NCBI GenBank assembly: GCA_039588335.1 | Contig: JBDGZZ010000003.1 | Span: 3,321 to 67,320, forward strand | Reading direction: 5' to 3' | Length of the DNA: 64,000 nt | From: G020351775 sp039588335 | GTDB taxonomy: Bacteria > Gemmatimonadota > Gemmatimonadetes > Gemmatimonadales > GWC2-71-9 | In this document: one piece after another, positions 52,089 to 61,458 of the stretch | How positions within the stretch are numbered: the stretch's first letter is position 1 | How the letters are laid out: each line of letters opens with the position of its first letter | Position numbers and translations under genes: made by a program | The notes under the pieces: generated by a model | The model's database searches: none | What the model was told of the DNA's origin: nothing | What the model saw: the letters and a program-made list of their open reading frames with translations, nothing else

Positions 52089-53612
52089 ATGAAACGAACT
52101 CCGGTTATGCTTTTGGTCGGGGTCGGGGTGCTGTTGTCATACTCTCCGGCTCTGGCGCAGTCGTTTCCCACAGAGGACCCCGTCATCAAAGCGATCTGGG
52201 AAGAGGGCATGGAACGGTCCCAGTTCCCTATGCTGGCGCAGGTGCTGCTCGATTCAATCGGACCGCGGTTGAGCGGGTCTCCGGGTCATAAGGACGCCAA
52301 CGATTGGGCAGTGAAGATGTTCGGAGAGTGGGGCATAGAAGCACGCAACGAGCAGTACGGTACGTGGGGAAGTTGGCGTCGTGGCATCGCACATGCCGAT
52401 CTGATTGCCCCTCGTGTGAGGCCCTTGACCGCCTATCTGTTGGCCTGGAGTCCGGGTACCCAAGGCAAGGTTGAGGGATCGGTGGTTGCCCTTCCCGAGT
52501 TCGAGAGCAAGGAAGCGTTCGATGCCTGGCTGCCCACGGTCAATGGCAAGTTCGTGCTGACATCGATACAATCGTTTGAGAAGATGGATGCCGCGCGTGA
52601 CACAGCGAGAGCTTCTTGGACTACCAACTACCGCAGCCTGAGGAATGCTCTCGGCCAGAGCGTAGACCTCACGTTGGAGCAGGCGGGCGCTCTAGGTCTT
52701 TTCTCCTCTGGGTGGTCGGGCGGCTGGGGCGCGACGCGGATATTCTCCGCATCTACGCAGAACATCCCCGTTTTCAGCGTTAGCTGTGAAGACTACGGTT
52801 TGCTGCACCGCCTGGCGTCCAACAACCAGGGGCCGGTGGTTCAGGTGGAGGCCGACGCGGAGTTTCTGGGAGAGCTGCCGATTTTCAATACGATCGCCGA
52901 GATTCCGGGTACCGAACGTCCCAACGAGTACATCGTTCTCTCGGCGCACTACGATTCCTGGGATGGCGCTTCCGGGGCGACGGACAATGCTACCGGCTCG
53001 GTCACGATGATGGAAGCCGCGCGCATACTCAAGAAGGTCTATCCCAACCCCAAACGCACGATAATAGTCGGCTTGTGGGGTGCTGAAGAACAGGGACTGA
53101 TTGGATCGCGTGCCTTCGCAGCGGGCCACCCTGAGGTAGTCGACAATCTTCAGGCGGTATTCAACCAGGACAACGGAACCGGCAGAGTATCTAATATCTC
53201 GATGCAGGGACTGACCGGAGCCGCGTCGCATTTTGCGCAGTGGCTCTCGTCCATCCCGCGTGAAATCACTCAGCACATCAGTTTGAATTTCCCGGGAACC
53301 CCCGGCGGCGGTGGGAGTGACTATGCGTCGTTCATTTGTTCCGGTGCTCCGACGTTCAGTCTCTCGTCACTCAACTTCCACTATTTCGAGTACACCTGGC
53401 ACACCAACCTCGATACGTACGACAAGATCGTGCTCGACGACGTCAAGAACAACGCGACGTTGACGGCGATGCTGACGTACATGGCGTCGGAAGATCCCGA
53501 GGCAGTGCCGCGCGACCGGCGCGTGATGCCCGTCAATCCGAGAACCGGCCAGCAGAGAACGTGGCCGGAGTGCGGACAGCCGCGCACGTGGGAGGCGTAT
53601 CGGGGACGGTAA
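52089..53612 (+). CDS. Secreted M28-family metallopeptidase
   Basis: The 507-residue protein has a signal peptide (MLLVGVGVLLSYSPALAQSF) and a vacuolar-sorting-like N-terminal region with a PA-type insertion (VVALPEFESKEAFDAWLPTV). The zinc site is visible in LSAHYDSWDGASGATDNATG (His and Asp), GLWGAEEQGLIGS (catalytic Glu pair) and the later AVFNQDNGTG Asp and YTWHTNLDTYD His, as in family M28 aminopeptidases and carboxypeptidases. ATG 52089 has a GAGG site; the open frame to 51996 reads through the repeat and is rejected. Its stop TAA is inside repeat copy 2. Confidence 0.88.
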   Translation: MKRTPVMLLVGVGVLLSYSPALAQSFPTEDPVIKAIWEEGMERSQFPMLAQVLLDSIGPRLSGSPGHKDANDWAVKMFGEWGIEARNEQYGTWGSWRRGIAHADLIAPRVRPLTAYLLAWSPGTQGKVEGSVVALPEFESKEAFDAWLPTVNGKFVLTSIQSFEKMDAARDTARASWTTNYRSLRNALGQSVDLTLEQAGALGLFSSGWSGGWGATRIFSASTQNIPVFSVSCEDYGLLHRLASNNQGPVVQVEADAEFLGELPIFNTIAEIPGTERPNEYIVLSAHYDSWDGASGATDNATGSVTMMEAARILKKVYPNPKRTIIVGLWGAEEQGLIGSRAFAAGHPEVVDNLQAVFNQDNGTGRVSNISMQGLTGAASHFAQWLSSIPREITQHISLNFPGTPGGGGSDYASFICSGAPTFSLSSLNFHYFEYTWHTNLDTYDKIVLDDVKNNATLTAMLTYMASEDPEAVPRDRRVMPVNPRTGQQRTWPECGQPRTWEAYRGR

Positions 53613-53741
53613 GAACGAGACGGTGAGAGTCGGTAAGAGACGGACGGGGACGGTAAGAGTCGGTAGGTGGTTACCCTTACCGTCCCTTACCGTCCGTTCT
53701 TGCCCGTCCCTTGCCGTCTCTTTTTGCCCGTCACTTACCGT
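53606..53741. repeat. Palindromic repeat element, copy 2, between convergent genes
   Basis: The left half carries ACGGTAAG at 53606-53613 and 53650-53657 (and TCGGTAAG at 53630-53637). The right half carries CTTACCGT at 53676-53683, 53686-53693 and 53734-53741, so the whole is an imperfect palindrome of about 136 bp with its centre near 53668. The leftmost unit contains the stop of the M28 gene (53610-53612) and the rightmost contains the stop of gltX on the other strand (53737-53735). A bidirectional terminator role is likely, given the convergent genes. Confidence 0.8.
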
Positions 53742-55057
53742 CTCTTTTCTACCGCCTCTTTTATTCGATCCAGGCTTTCCTCTCGTCCCACCACATCCAG
53801 CAGCAAGTGGATCCCCTCCGAGACCGTCGTGCCGGTTACTGCGATTCTTATCGGCTGAAACACCTTGCCCGGTCCCACACCGAGGGTTTCTGCTAGCACC
53901 CGTAATTCCGATTCGAGTCGGTCGGGCTTCCAGTCTGAGTCGTCGAGTCCGCTCAAACGGTCCAATGCTGCCTGCAGCGCCGAGGAGGATGCGTCTGGGT
54001 CTTTGGCGATCAGCTTCTGGGCCTTCTCGTCGTCCTGCTTGATGAAGCGCGGGTCGAGACGTATGACAGCGCGCTCGGCAATGTCCTGTGTAGTGCGGGC
54101 CCGTTCGCGGTTGATGTCGACCGCCTTGGCCAGCTTGTCAGGCGGAACCGAGCCAGGGTCAAACCCGAGGCGCTGCATCTCCGGCTCGACTAGCGGCAGC
54201 AGGTCCCCAACCGGAGTCTGGCTCAGATACTGGCCGTTCATCCATTCCAGCTTCGTCAGATCGAAGATGGCTGCTTTGCGCTGAACGTCATTCAGTGAAA
54301 AGGCCTGGATCAGGTCGTCGATCTCAAAGAACAGCTCTCGCTCGTCTTTGGGATTCCAGCCCAGCAGGGCCAGGAAGTTACGCAGCGCTTCGGGCAGGAT
54401 CCCGAGCTTGCGATAGTCACCCACGGCGGTCGCCCCGTGTCGCTTGGAGAGCTTACGGCCGTCCTGCCCGTGGATCATCGGCACGTGAGCGAAGACGGGA
54501 GGTGTTTGCCCCAACGCCTGAAAGACTGCGATTTGCTTTGGCGTGTTCGATATGTGGTCTGCGCCCCGTATCACATGAGAAATCCGCATGTCCGCGTCGT
54601 CTGCGACGACCGTGAAGTTGTAGGTCGGCGTCCGGTCGGACCGCAGGATCACCCAATCCTGGATGTCTGAGCCCTGAAAGCTGATAGGGCCTCCTACCGC
54701 GTCATCCCAGGCGATCTCTTCCCGAGGCATGCGGAACCTGACCGCTCCGTCGTCCTCGTAGGCGTGTCCGTCAACAAGTAGCTTGTCAGCAGAGTCCTGG
54801 TGCCGTTCCAACCCGGCACCCTGGAACACGATGTCTTCGTCCCAGTCCAGTCCCAGCCAGGCCAGTCCATCGCGGATTACCTGTGTGTGTTCCTCCGAGG
54901 AGCGCTCGCGGTCGGTGTCTTCGATACGCAGCAAAAACTGCCCCTGCATCTTGCGGGCATAGAGCCAATTGAAGAGTGCAGTACGGGCGCCACCGACGTG
55001 CAGATAGCCGGTAGGTGATGGCGCGAATCGAACGCGGACGTGGTTCTCGGAGCTCAC
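53735..55057 (-). CDS. gltX: Glutamyl-tRNA synthetase
   Basis: The 440-residue class I synthetase has the HIGH-type motif APSPTGYLHVGGARTAL (HVGG) and the KMSKS-type motif RKLSKRHGA. Other family text is LRIEDTDRERSSEEH, WVILRSDRTPTYNFTVVADD and FLALLGWNPKDERELF. A C-terminal helical anticodon-binding domain is present. It is a little shorter than the average bacterial enzyme. The last residues (VEKRR) and the stop come from the repeat unit next to it. Confidence 0.95.
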   Translation of the reverse strand: MSSENHVRVRFAPSPTGYLHVGGARTALFNWLYARKMQGQFLLRIEDTDRERSSEEHTQVIRDGLAWLGLDWDEDIVFQGAGLERHQDSADKLLVDGHAYEDDGAVRFRMPREEIAWDDAVGGPISFQGSDIQDWVILRSDRTPTYNFTVVADDADMRISHVIRGADHISNTPKQIAVFQALGQTPPVFAHVPMIHGQDGRKLSKRHGATAVGDYRKLGILPEALRNFLALLGWNPKDERELFFEIDDLIQAFSLNDVQRKAAIFDLTKLEWMNGQYLSQTPVGDLLPLVEPEMQRLGFDPGSVPPDKLAKAVDINRERARTTQDIAERAVIRLDPRFIKQDDEKAQKLIAKDPDASSSALQAALDRLSGLDDSDWKPDRLESELRVLAETLGVGPGKVFQPIRIAVTGTTVSEGIHLLLDVVGREESLDRIKEAVEKRR

Positions 55058-55125
55058 TTCGATCTTCTAACCCTTCTGCCCCTTCTCCCTCTTCTCATCC
55101 CTGGGGTTTTGTATGGGTGGGATAA

Positions 55126-55145
55126 CGGAGACGGAGGGATTCGAA
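55126..55145 (-). other. Degenerate tRNA-Ser 3'-end copy
   Basis: The 20 bp match the 3' end of the intact tRNA-Ser at 58174-58193 with a single mismatch, in the same orientation. Reading on, the T-arm is broken by five extra bases and the upstream tRNA body is missing. It may be an old attachment-site duplication. Apart from this fragment and the hairpins listed next, the 55058-55399 gap holds no gene. Confidence 0.55.
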
Positions 55146-55187
55146 TCATTCCCTCAAACGTATCTATAGCGGGCCATCGTGGCCGGA

Positions 55188-55340
55188 TATCGTGGACGTT
55201 ACCACGATAGAATCTCGCCGTTCTGAGTGCAAGGGAAGCGGACCAACGGTCGCTTCCCTACCCGATCGCAGCTATCAGGCGTGGCTGCTCTGTGTTGAGG
55301 GCCCAACTGCTACCATCTCTCTCCCCCTTAGGGGAGAGAG
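55188..55340. other. Cluster of hairpins upstream of gltX, downstream of the TonB receptor
   Basis: Three inverted repeats are visible. 55188-55209 has 8-bp arms TATCGTGG and CCACGATA. 55233-55258 has 11-bp arms GGGAAGC(G)GACC and GGTCGCTTCCC with one bulged base. 55317-55340 has perfect 10-bp arms CTCTCTCCCC and GGGGAGAGAG with loop CTTA. The last lies about 60 nt past the receptor stop and may end its transcript. None has a U-tract. Confidence 0.6.
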
Positions 55341-55399
55341 TGGCCTTCAGGAGGTGAAACCCGGGCAGCCCGATGTAACCGACGCAATGAGTACAGTCT

Positions 55400-57946
55400 C
55401 TAGAACGTAACCGTCACACCTCCGATGACGCGCCGGGCCACTACCGACCCACCGTACAAGTGGAACCGTTGTTGATCCAGCACATTCGTCGCCAGCGCAT
55501 GCACTCGGAAATTGGGATTAATCTGGAAGCCGGCGCTCAGGTCGATGGTCTGGCTGGACGGGATGGTGCCTCCGAAGACTCCTGCAGCCCACTCGTAGCT
55601 GTCCACGAACCTGGCCATCACGCTGGCGTCCACGCCTCGAGTGCCACGGTACGCAACGGAGAGATTCCCTTTGTGTTTAGGTGTGTTCGGCAATAGCACG
55701 TCCTGCTGCAACTGCTCCTTCACGTCGAACTCGAAGAACGTGTAGGCACCGTTGATCTGGATCTCGTCGGTCGCTTGGACGCCGATCCCAACTTCGATGC
55801 CATACTCGTCCACTTTGCCAGCATTGCCGTACGACAGCACGATGGCGGTGCTCCCGTCGTCGCGGCGCGTGAGCGCTCCTGCCGCCAGCGTCTGGCCTGC
55901 TGCGGTCAACTGGTCCCGGACGGTCTGTTCCACAGTCTCACGGAACGACTCGGGGACCGCCTCAGGCGCGGCCCACGGCCCAAAAGTGTTGATGCCAGGA
56001 ATGGGACCCGGTAGCAGATCGGTCACGAAATCGGTCAACCGACTATAGTAGCCGTCGATCGTGATGAACGCGCGCTCGGCGATCAGCCCCTTGTAACCCA
56101 CCTCGAAGCTGGTCACATGCTCGACATCGAGATCCTCATAGCCCAACGCGAGCACCGGGACAGCGCTCGAATTGGTGAACAGCTCGCCGCTGGGAACTCC
56201 CGCCAAGACGGGACCAAGTGGGGACGCCCGCAACCCGGCTTCGAGGGCGCTGAAATCTGCGGGCGGGCCCAGCGGTACCCTGAGGAAGAACTCGCTGTAG
56301 TTGGGTACTTGAAACGCCCGATTCACCGTGAACCGGACCGAGTGTTCCTGTGTAGGGCTGAACACAACCGCGCCTTTGGGGGAGAACTGCCCGTCATACA
56401 GATCGCCGTTGTCGTACCTGGCGGCGCCAACAACTCGGAGCTGCGGGGTAACTTCGAACTCGACCTGCCCGTAACCCGAATAGAACAGGTCGCTTCGATC
56501 GTCGTTTACAGCCTCCATGAGGGTCTGCTCGGTGTCGACCCTGTAGGTCCGTATCGACGCCCCGACCACGATCCGGGCCAACCCGTCCAGAAAGGTGCGG
56601 TTGTACTGTGCTTCCCCATGAAGGATGGTCGATGTCTCCTCCAAATCAAGGCCAGACAGCATTGACACTTGTGGATCGATCGACTTCCTGCCGGAGTACC
56701 ACCCCATCACGTTGAAGTTGCTTGTAGCCAAGGCGACGCGCGCCCAAGGGCGAAGTGCTTTCGTTACTTGCACGCGCCCGATACCTGTCACGAAGATCTC
56801 ATTCTCGACCTGTGCGGCGCCACCCTCCGCCGTCACGACCGATCCATCCGCGGCATAGTAGTCGAGGCGCGCCGAGCCGTAGATGTTCTGGAGGTGGTCT
56901 GGGTCGCCGGTCGCAGCGCCGGGCGTTGATGCTTTGGCCTGTCCGCTGAGCTGGGCGAGTTCGAAACCAGGGGCGGGAGTGTTGACCGACTCGTCCGTAG
57001 CGTCCGCATACTCGGTTTCGAGGTCGCCCACGTTGGTGCGTGAACGCGTCCAGCTGTTGCTGCGGTAGTAGCCGGCGTTGACGCGATACCCAAAGCGGTT
57101 GTTGGGGGTCACGCCCGCATGCCGCAGGTCGCCCCGGACGGTGGACAGCTCACCGCCGGCCAGAGAGAGCTTGGTGCCCACGACCTCCCGCGCGGTTGGG
57201 GTCGTGATGCTAAGCACGCCACTGAACGCGTTGGCCCCGTACAGCGCCGAGCCTGGGCCACGCACCAGCTCGATCCGACCCATATCTTCGAGCGGCAGCG
57301 AGAGTGCGTTCCACTCCTGCGATCCAAGAAAGGCGATCGCGAGATCCCGACCGTCTTGTAGCACGAGAATCCGCCGGTTGAGCGACGAATTGAAGCCGCG
57401 GGTGTTGACGTTGTAGTCGTTGACGCCGCTCTGCACCACGTCCGCGCCCGGTAGCGAGGCTACCGCCCGAGGGGCTTGACCGGTGACGGAGAGTGCACGG
57501 GCCGATGGGATGTCCACCACGGCTACGGCAGCTGGCGCCTCGACCAGCCGTTCCGGCGCACGGGACGCGCCCTCCACCACGACTTCACTGAGCTGGATGG
57601 GCCGTGCCTCGAGAGCCGCGCTCAACGTATGGGTCCCGCCGGCGGTGACGGTCAGGTCCACCTCGTGCGGACGGTAGCCGACCCATCGGATCACGATGGT
57701 CTGTGGGCCCGCGGGCACGTTCGAGAGGGCGTACTGCCCACTTCGGTCGGTCACCGTGTTGATCCGCGTGCCCCTGACAGTCACGGTCACACCGCTAAGG
57801 GCCGTTCCATCGTCGGCACGGGTCAGGGTGCCCTGCACGGTACCTTGAGCGCTCACTATCGCGGGAAACGCCGAGATCAATAGCGCGATAGCCACCGTGA
57901 GCAGCCACACCTGCGGATGTCGGGCTCTACGTGGGACCTCCTTCAT
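55400..57946 (-). CDS. TonB-dependent receptor with N-terminal carboxypeptidase-regulatory domain
   Basis: The 848-residue outer-membrane protein has a signal peptide (VWLLTVAIALLISAFPAIVSAQ), a CarboxypepD-reg-like Ig domain (VQGTLTRADDGTALSGVTVT to VIRWVGYRPHEVDL), then a plug domain (AVASLPGADVVQSGVNDYNV, NTRGFNSSLNRRILVLQDGR, DMGRIELVRGPGSALYGANA) and a 22-strand barrel ending in an aromatic residue (RRVIGGVTVTF). It imports large substrates through TonB energy; the substrate is not predictable. AGGAGG is 5-6 nt before ATG 57946; the longer frame to 58030 is rejected. No partner gene is beside it. Confidence 0.92.
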   Translation of the reverse strand: MKEVPRRARHPQVWLLTVAIALLISAFPAIVSAQGTVQGTLTRADDGTALSGVTVTVRGTRINTVTDRSGQYALSNVPAGPQTIVIRWVGYRPHEVDLTVTAGGTHTLSAALEARPIQLSEVVVEGASRAPERLVEAPAAVAVVDIPSARALSVTGQAPRAVASLPGADVVQSGVNDYNVNTRGFNSSLNRRILVLQDGRDLAIAFLGSQEWNALSLPLEDMGRIELVRGPGSALYGANAFSGVLSITTPTAREVVGTKLSLAGGELSTVRGDLRHAGVTPNNRFGYRVNAGYYRSNSWTRSRTNVGDLETEYADATDESVNTPAPGFELAQLSGQAKASTPGAATGDPDHLQNIYGSARLDYYAADGSVVTAEGGAAQVENEIFVTGIGRVQVTKALRPWARVALATSNFNVMGWYSGRKSIDPQVSMLSGLDLEETSTILHGEAQYNRTFLDGLARIVVGASIRTYRVDTEQTLMEAVNDDRSDLFYSGYGQVEFEVTPQLRVVGAARYDNGDLYDGQFSPKGAVVFSPTQEHSVRFTVNRAFQVPNYSEFFLRVPLGPPADFSALEAGLRASPLGPVLAGVPSGELFTNSSAVPVLALGYEDLDVEHVTSFEVGYKGLIAERAFITIDGYYSRLTDFVTDLLPGPIPGINTFGPWAAPEAVPESFRETVEQTVRDQLTAAGQTLAAGALTRRDDGSTAIVLSYGNAGKVDEYGIEVGIGVQATDEIQINGAYTFFEFDVKEQLQQDVLLPNTPKHKGNLSVAYRGTRGVDASVMARFVDSYEWAAGVFGGTIPSSQTIDLSAGFQINPNFRVHALATNVLDQQRFHLYGGSVVARRVIGGVTVTF

Positions 57947-58173
57947 AACTGCCTCCTTGGCGGGGGTCAGTGAGTCTACCAGAAGCCATAAGATGCAGCG
58001 GACAAGCCGGCTGTGCGAGGGTGCCGCCAATCCGGTGGGCCAGCGCTCGCCGACCGGTTCATGCCGCTCTTGCAGGTTAGAGATGGATGTTTGGTATGGC
58101 CTGCCTCCTCACGCCGAGTTTGGCTGGCCACAATGGCTGGGCGCCGAGTAGGCTCAGCGCCGAAACGTAGAAA

Positions 58174-58263
58174 CGGAGAGGGAGGGATTCGAACCCTCGG
58201 TAGGGCTATTAACCCTACAACGGTTTAGCAAACCGCCGCCTTCAGCCACTCGGCCACCTCTCC
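58174..58263 (-). tRNA. tRNA-Ser (anticodon GCT)
   Basis: The 90-nt sequence has acceptor GGAGAGG paired with CCTCTCC, discriminator G, the long variable arm typical of Ser (TAGGG/CCCTA stem), anticodon loop with GCT and T-arm GAGGG-TTCGAAT-CCCTC. The CCA is not encoded. It is followed at its 3' side by the TonB receptor gene and, 3 kb on, by a degenerate copy of its 3' end. Confidence 0.95.
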
Positions 58264-58368
58264 TGGACTCCGGATGACACTCCCTGAGCCGGATTCGAGA
58301 GTTCGTAATCTTAATGAGAGAGGGGACCATTACAAGGAGTGGAGTTAGGTCCTGGGGTCGTGCTGTGG

Positions 58369-59808
58369 TCAGAGGTGCTCTCTTCCGTCTTCCCCTTCGA
58401 TCTCTCTTGCCTCGTCGGTTTCGTCACCATCCGTCCCGCGCTGCTTCTCGTCTAGGTCCACGATTGGATTTGGCTCCTGCAATCCTTCCAGTATGTCGTC
58501 CAGCACCAGGACGGGCCGGTCAGGGCCGCGGTCGGCCGTAGCCTCAGCGGGTGCAGGCGCGGCAGCCATGGCAAACTTGCCAAACCATGCCTTCATGGCC
58601 GGCTTCTCCAACAGCCCGTGCTCGATCCAGAACACGAGCGAAGCGCAGTACAAGATACTGAAGAATATCGCGGCGTAGACTGTGCCCTGCACAATGGTGC
58701 CGTCGGTAACGCCCACTCCCACTACCAATGTGGCCAGAACTGCAGATGCGAGGCCCTTGGGAATCAGGACTGACATGAGGGCCGCGTCTCTCCGTGCGGT
58801 TATCTCGGGGGCGAGGAGCCTCACTATCGGCGCACGCGCGACCATGGCGAGGGCGGCAAGCACAGCGCCGACCGTGACTACGCGCCAGTCGTCGAAGCGC
58901 ATCGAGAGGCCGAGGTAGACGAAGAAGAAGGTCTTTATGAGGAATACCGCCTCCGCGAAGACGGATTTCTCGCGGTCTGCGAACATGGAGAGTCTGAAAC
59001 TGAAGATCTTTCCGAAGTACTTGTCCGGTATGTTCGGGAAATTTGCGACCGCGATTCCGAAAGCGAGGGCAGCGATGGCGCCGCTATATCCCAGTAGCTC
59101 GGTGATCCCGAAGAGGATGAAGACGTAGGCGAAGGTGGTGAATACCGTGTTCGGGAACTGGCGGATCCGGTCGAGCACGGCAGACCAAAAAAACGCTCCG
59201 GCGATGCCGACGGCTCCGGCAACGCCGAACGACAACGCCAAGCTCACCATCAGGGACTGTCCGTCCACGCTAGCACCGCCCGAAGGAGCAGTAGCCAGGG
59301 CCTGACCGAGGGCAATTGCAAAGACGATTATCAACACGTCGGTCAGTGCCGACTCGAGAAATAGGATCGTGCTCGGCTTGGGGGCCATTCGGAGGGTGCG
59401 AACGAGCGGGACCACGACTGCGGCCGAAGTGCCACTCAAGATCGTGCTGATCAACAGGGCTGTCAGGTAGTCGACTGGAAGAAGAAGGTCTGCCACCAAT
59501 CCCAGCAGCATGACCGTGACCAAGAGGGTGCTCAGTGAGATCGCGAGCGTCTCTGCGGCAGCCTCGCCCAGGTGTCTCACATTGAGGTGAATGCCACCCT
59601 CGAACAAAATGACGATGAGCGCGAGGGCAAGGAACACGTTACCGACTCGGCCGAAGTCCTCGGGCTCGACAATGTCCAAAACGGGGCCGAGAACGATGCC
59701 TGCCAACATGAGAATGAGGACGTCCGGAACCTTTGTCCGCTCGAAAAACCCGGCCAGCAGGTGGCCGAAAAAGATCAGCAGCCCTATGCTAAGGATGGTT
59801 ACGGCCAT
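58369..59808 (-). CDS. CPA1-family Na+(K+)/H+ antiporter
   Basis: The 479-residue protein has 12-13 membrane segments (LSIGLLIFFGHLLAGFFERT, NVFLALALIVILFEGG, VAGAVGIAGAFFWSAVL) and the family motif ESALTDVLIIVFAIALG with the conserved Asp near the ion-binding site, and LIKTFFFVYLGLSMRF. The C-terminal 75 residues are acidic and soluble. Ion specificity is unknown. It is divergent from the Asp-box protein; a single ACGGTAAG unit (59837-59844) lies in the gap. Confidence 0.85.
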   Translation of the reverse strand: MAVTILSIGLLIFFGHLLAGFFERTKVPDVLILMLAGIVLGPVLDIVEPEDFGRVGNVFLALALIVILFEGGIHLNVRHLGEAAAETLAISLSTLLVTVMLLGLVADLLLPVDYLTALLISTILSGTSAAVVVPLVRTLRMAPKPSTILFLESALTDVLIIVFAIALGQALATAPSGGASVDGQSLMVSLALSFGVAGAVGIAGAFFWSAVLDRIRQFPNTVFTTFAYVFILFGITELLGYSGAIAALAFGIAVANFPNIPDKYFGKIFSFRLSMFADREKSVFAEAVFLIKTFFFVYLGLSMRFDDWRVVTVGAVLAALAMVARAPIVRLLAPEITARRDAALMSVLIPKGLASAVLATLVVGVGVTDGTIVQGTVYAAIFFSILYCASLVFWIEHGLLEKPAMKAWFGKFAMAAAPAPAEATADRGPDRPVLVLDDILEGLQEPNPIVDLDEKQRGTDGDETDEAREIEGEDGREHL

Positions 59809-59890
59809 GGGTTGAAGATATTTGGTGATTGGAGAGACGGTAAGTAGACGGGGAGCAGGGAGCAGATGTCATTCCGTCCAGGAGGAAACG

Positions 59891-61003
59891 GTGGATTCAA
59901 AGCGCTTTTCTATTGCGACGGCTGCAATCCTCGCCTCGGCATGTGTTGGCGAACAGATGTCCCTGCAGTGGATCGACCTGGCGAACGAGACAAGACGTCA
60001 GGTAGTCGTTGACAAAGAAGAAGGCCAGTATCTGGGCCACCCAACTACGGTTCTACTGGAAGACGGCAAGACGATTTTCACCGTCTACCCCAAGGGACAC
60101 GGTAGTGGGGCAATAGTATTGAAGAAGAGCACCGATGGCGGACTCACTTGGAGCGAGCGGCTGCCCACCCCGGAAAACTGGGCCACCTCCCAGGAAGTGC
60201 CGACCATCTATCGCGTCATCGATCCGCGTGGTGTGAGGAGGCTCATCATGTTCTCGGGCCTCTATCCGATAAGAATGGCTGTCTCGGAAGACGATGGAAC
60301 GAGCTGGTCAGCGCTCGAGCCCATTGGCGCGTTCGGTGGGATCGTAGCCATGGCGTCAGTGGAGCGGCTGGCGAACGGTGATTACATGGCACTGTTTCAC
60401 GACGACGGCCGGTTCCTGAGAAACTCAGGCGAGAGGTCGGCGTTCGAGGTCTACAAGACGATTTCCAGCGATGGTGGACTCAACTGGAGCGAGCCTACGA
60501 TAGTTGCAACTCATGAGTCGGCTCACCTGTGCGAACCCGGTTTGGTGCGTTCGCCCGACGGACGGCAGATTGCAGTCCTGTTACGAGAGAACAGCCGGCA
60601 GTTCAACTCTTTCGTGATGTTCTCGGATGACGAGGGAGAAACCTGGTCGGAGCCAAGAGAGCTACCGGCGTCTCTCACTGGTGATCGTCACACCGCCAAG
60701 TATGCCAGGGATGGGAGACTCTTCATCACCTTCCGGGATCAGGCCACAGAGAGCCCTACGAAAGGCGATTGGGTCGCCTGGGTGGGCACCTACGATGACA
60801 TCTTAGATGGTGGAGACGGCCAATACCGCGTGCGATTGATGGACAACAAGAAGGACGCCGACACTGCCTATCCGGGCTTGGAACTGTTACCGGACGGGAC
60901 GTTCGTCACTACCACGTACGGCCACTGGATTGAAGGGGAGGACCCCTACATTGTAAGTGTGCGGCTCAGGCTGGAGGAGCTGGACGAAATGGCGGGAGGT
61001 TAG
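59891..61003 (+). CDS. Exported Asp-box (BNR, sialidase-like) propeller protein
   Basis: The 370-residue product (GTG start with GGAGGAAACG just before it) has an N-terminal signal with a possible lipobox (ILASAC). Four Asp-box motifs are visible: STDGGLTWSE, SEDDGTSWSA, SSDGGLNWSE and SDDEGETWSE, so it is a six-bladed propeller like exo-sialidases. The catalytic Arg triad of sialidases was not confirmed, so the activity is open (sialidase or other glycosidase or binding protein). It is convergent with the zinc-ribbon gene, overlapping by 4 bp. Confidence 0.75.
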   Translation: MDSKRFSIATAAILASACVGEQMSLQWIDLANETRRQVVVDKEEGQYLGHPTTVLLEDGKTIFTVYPKGHGSGAIVLKKSTDGGLTWSERLPTPENWATSQEVPTIYRVIDPRGVRRLIMFSGLYPIRMAVSEDDGTSWSALEPIGAFGGIVAMASVERLANGDYMALFHDDGRFLRNSGERSAFEVYKTISSDGGLNWSEPTIVATHESAHLCEPGLVRSPDGRQIAVLLRENSRQFNSFVMFSDDEGETWSEPRELPASLTGDRHTAKYARDGRLFITFRDQATESPTKGDWVAWVGTYDDILDGGDGQYRVRLMDNKKDADTAYPGLELLPDGTFVTTTYGHWIEGEDPYIVSVRLRLEELDEMAGG

Positions 61004-61458
61004 GCCGATTCCGGGAGTTCGGGCTTCGTTGGCCCGAGATCGATTCCGTACCGCTGCTGAAACAACTTCGTGAACGTCAGTCCGCATTCGTCGCACATCG
61101 TGTACGGCTCTTCCATCGGTGTGGCACATACCAGACAAGCCTGCTCCGACTGCCCTGCGTGCCAATCGGGATTCAGGTTCTCTCGGTCGAACTCGAGTTC
61201 ACGTGACGGCCAGATTGGGCGCCAGGGTGGCTTCTCAGCTGTGGTACTGACCGGTACGCCGTTGTTGCCAGATGCTCCGTGTCGACGCCACCATATTTCG
61301 GCGAAACAAGACAGATCCAAGAAGTGCTGACGTGTCTGCTGATCACTAATGGGATTTTGGGGGATGGCACTGTCATCCCGGGTCAGCGGGTACGCCACGC
61401 GGTCTTGCCTCGGGGTGTACCGTACTCGTCCGTGTTTCTCGTCTATCAGTTCGATCAT
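61000..61458 (-). CDS. Small zinc-ribbon protein, hypothetical
   Basis: The 152-residue product contains CLVC and CDECG separated by 13 residues, a four-Cys zinc ribbon, near its C-terminus. The N-terminal half has no recognised motif and may not be translated; an internal start is possible. It overlaps the 3' end of the sialidase-like gene. Coding status is moderate: codon use is acceptable and the Cys pattern is neat. Confidence 0.5.
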   Translation of the reverse strand: MIELIDEKHGRVRYTPRQDRVAYPLTRDDSAIPQNPISDQQTRQHFLDLSCFAEIWWRRHGASGNNGVPVSTTAEKPPWRPIWPSRELEFDRENLNPDWHAGQSEQACLVCATPMEEPYTMCDECGLTFTKLFQQRYGIDLGPTKPELPESA

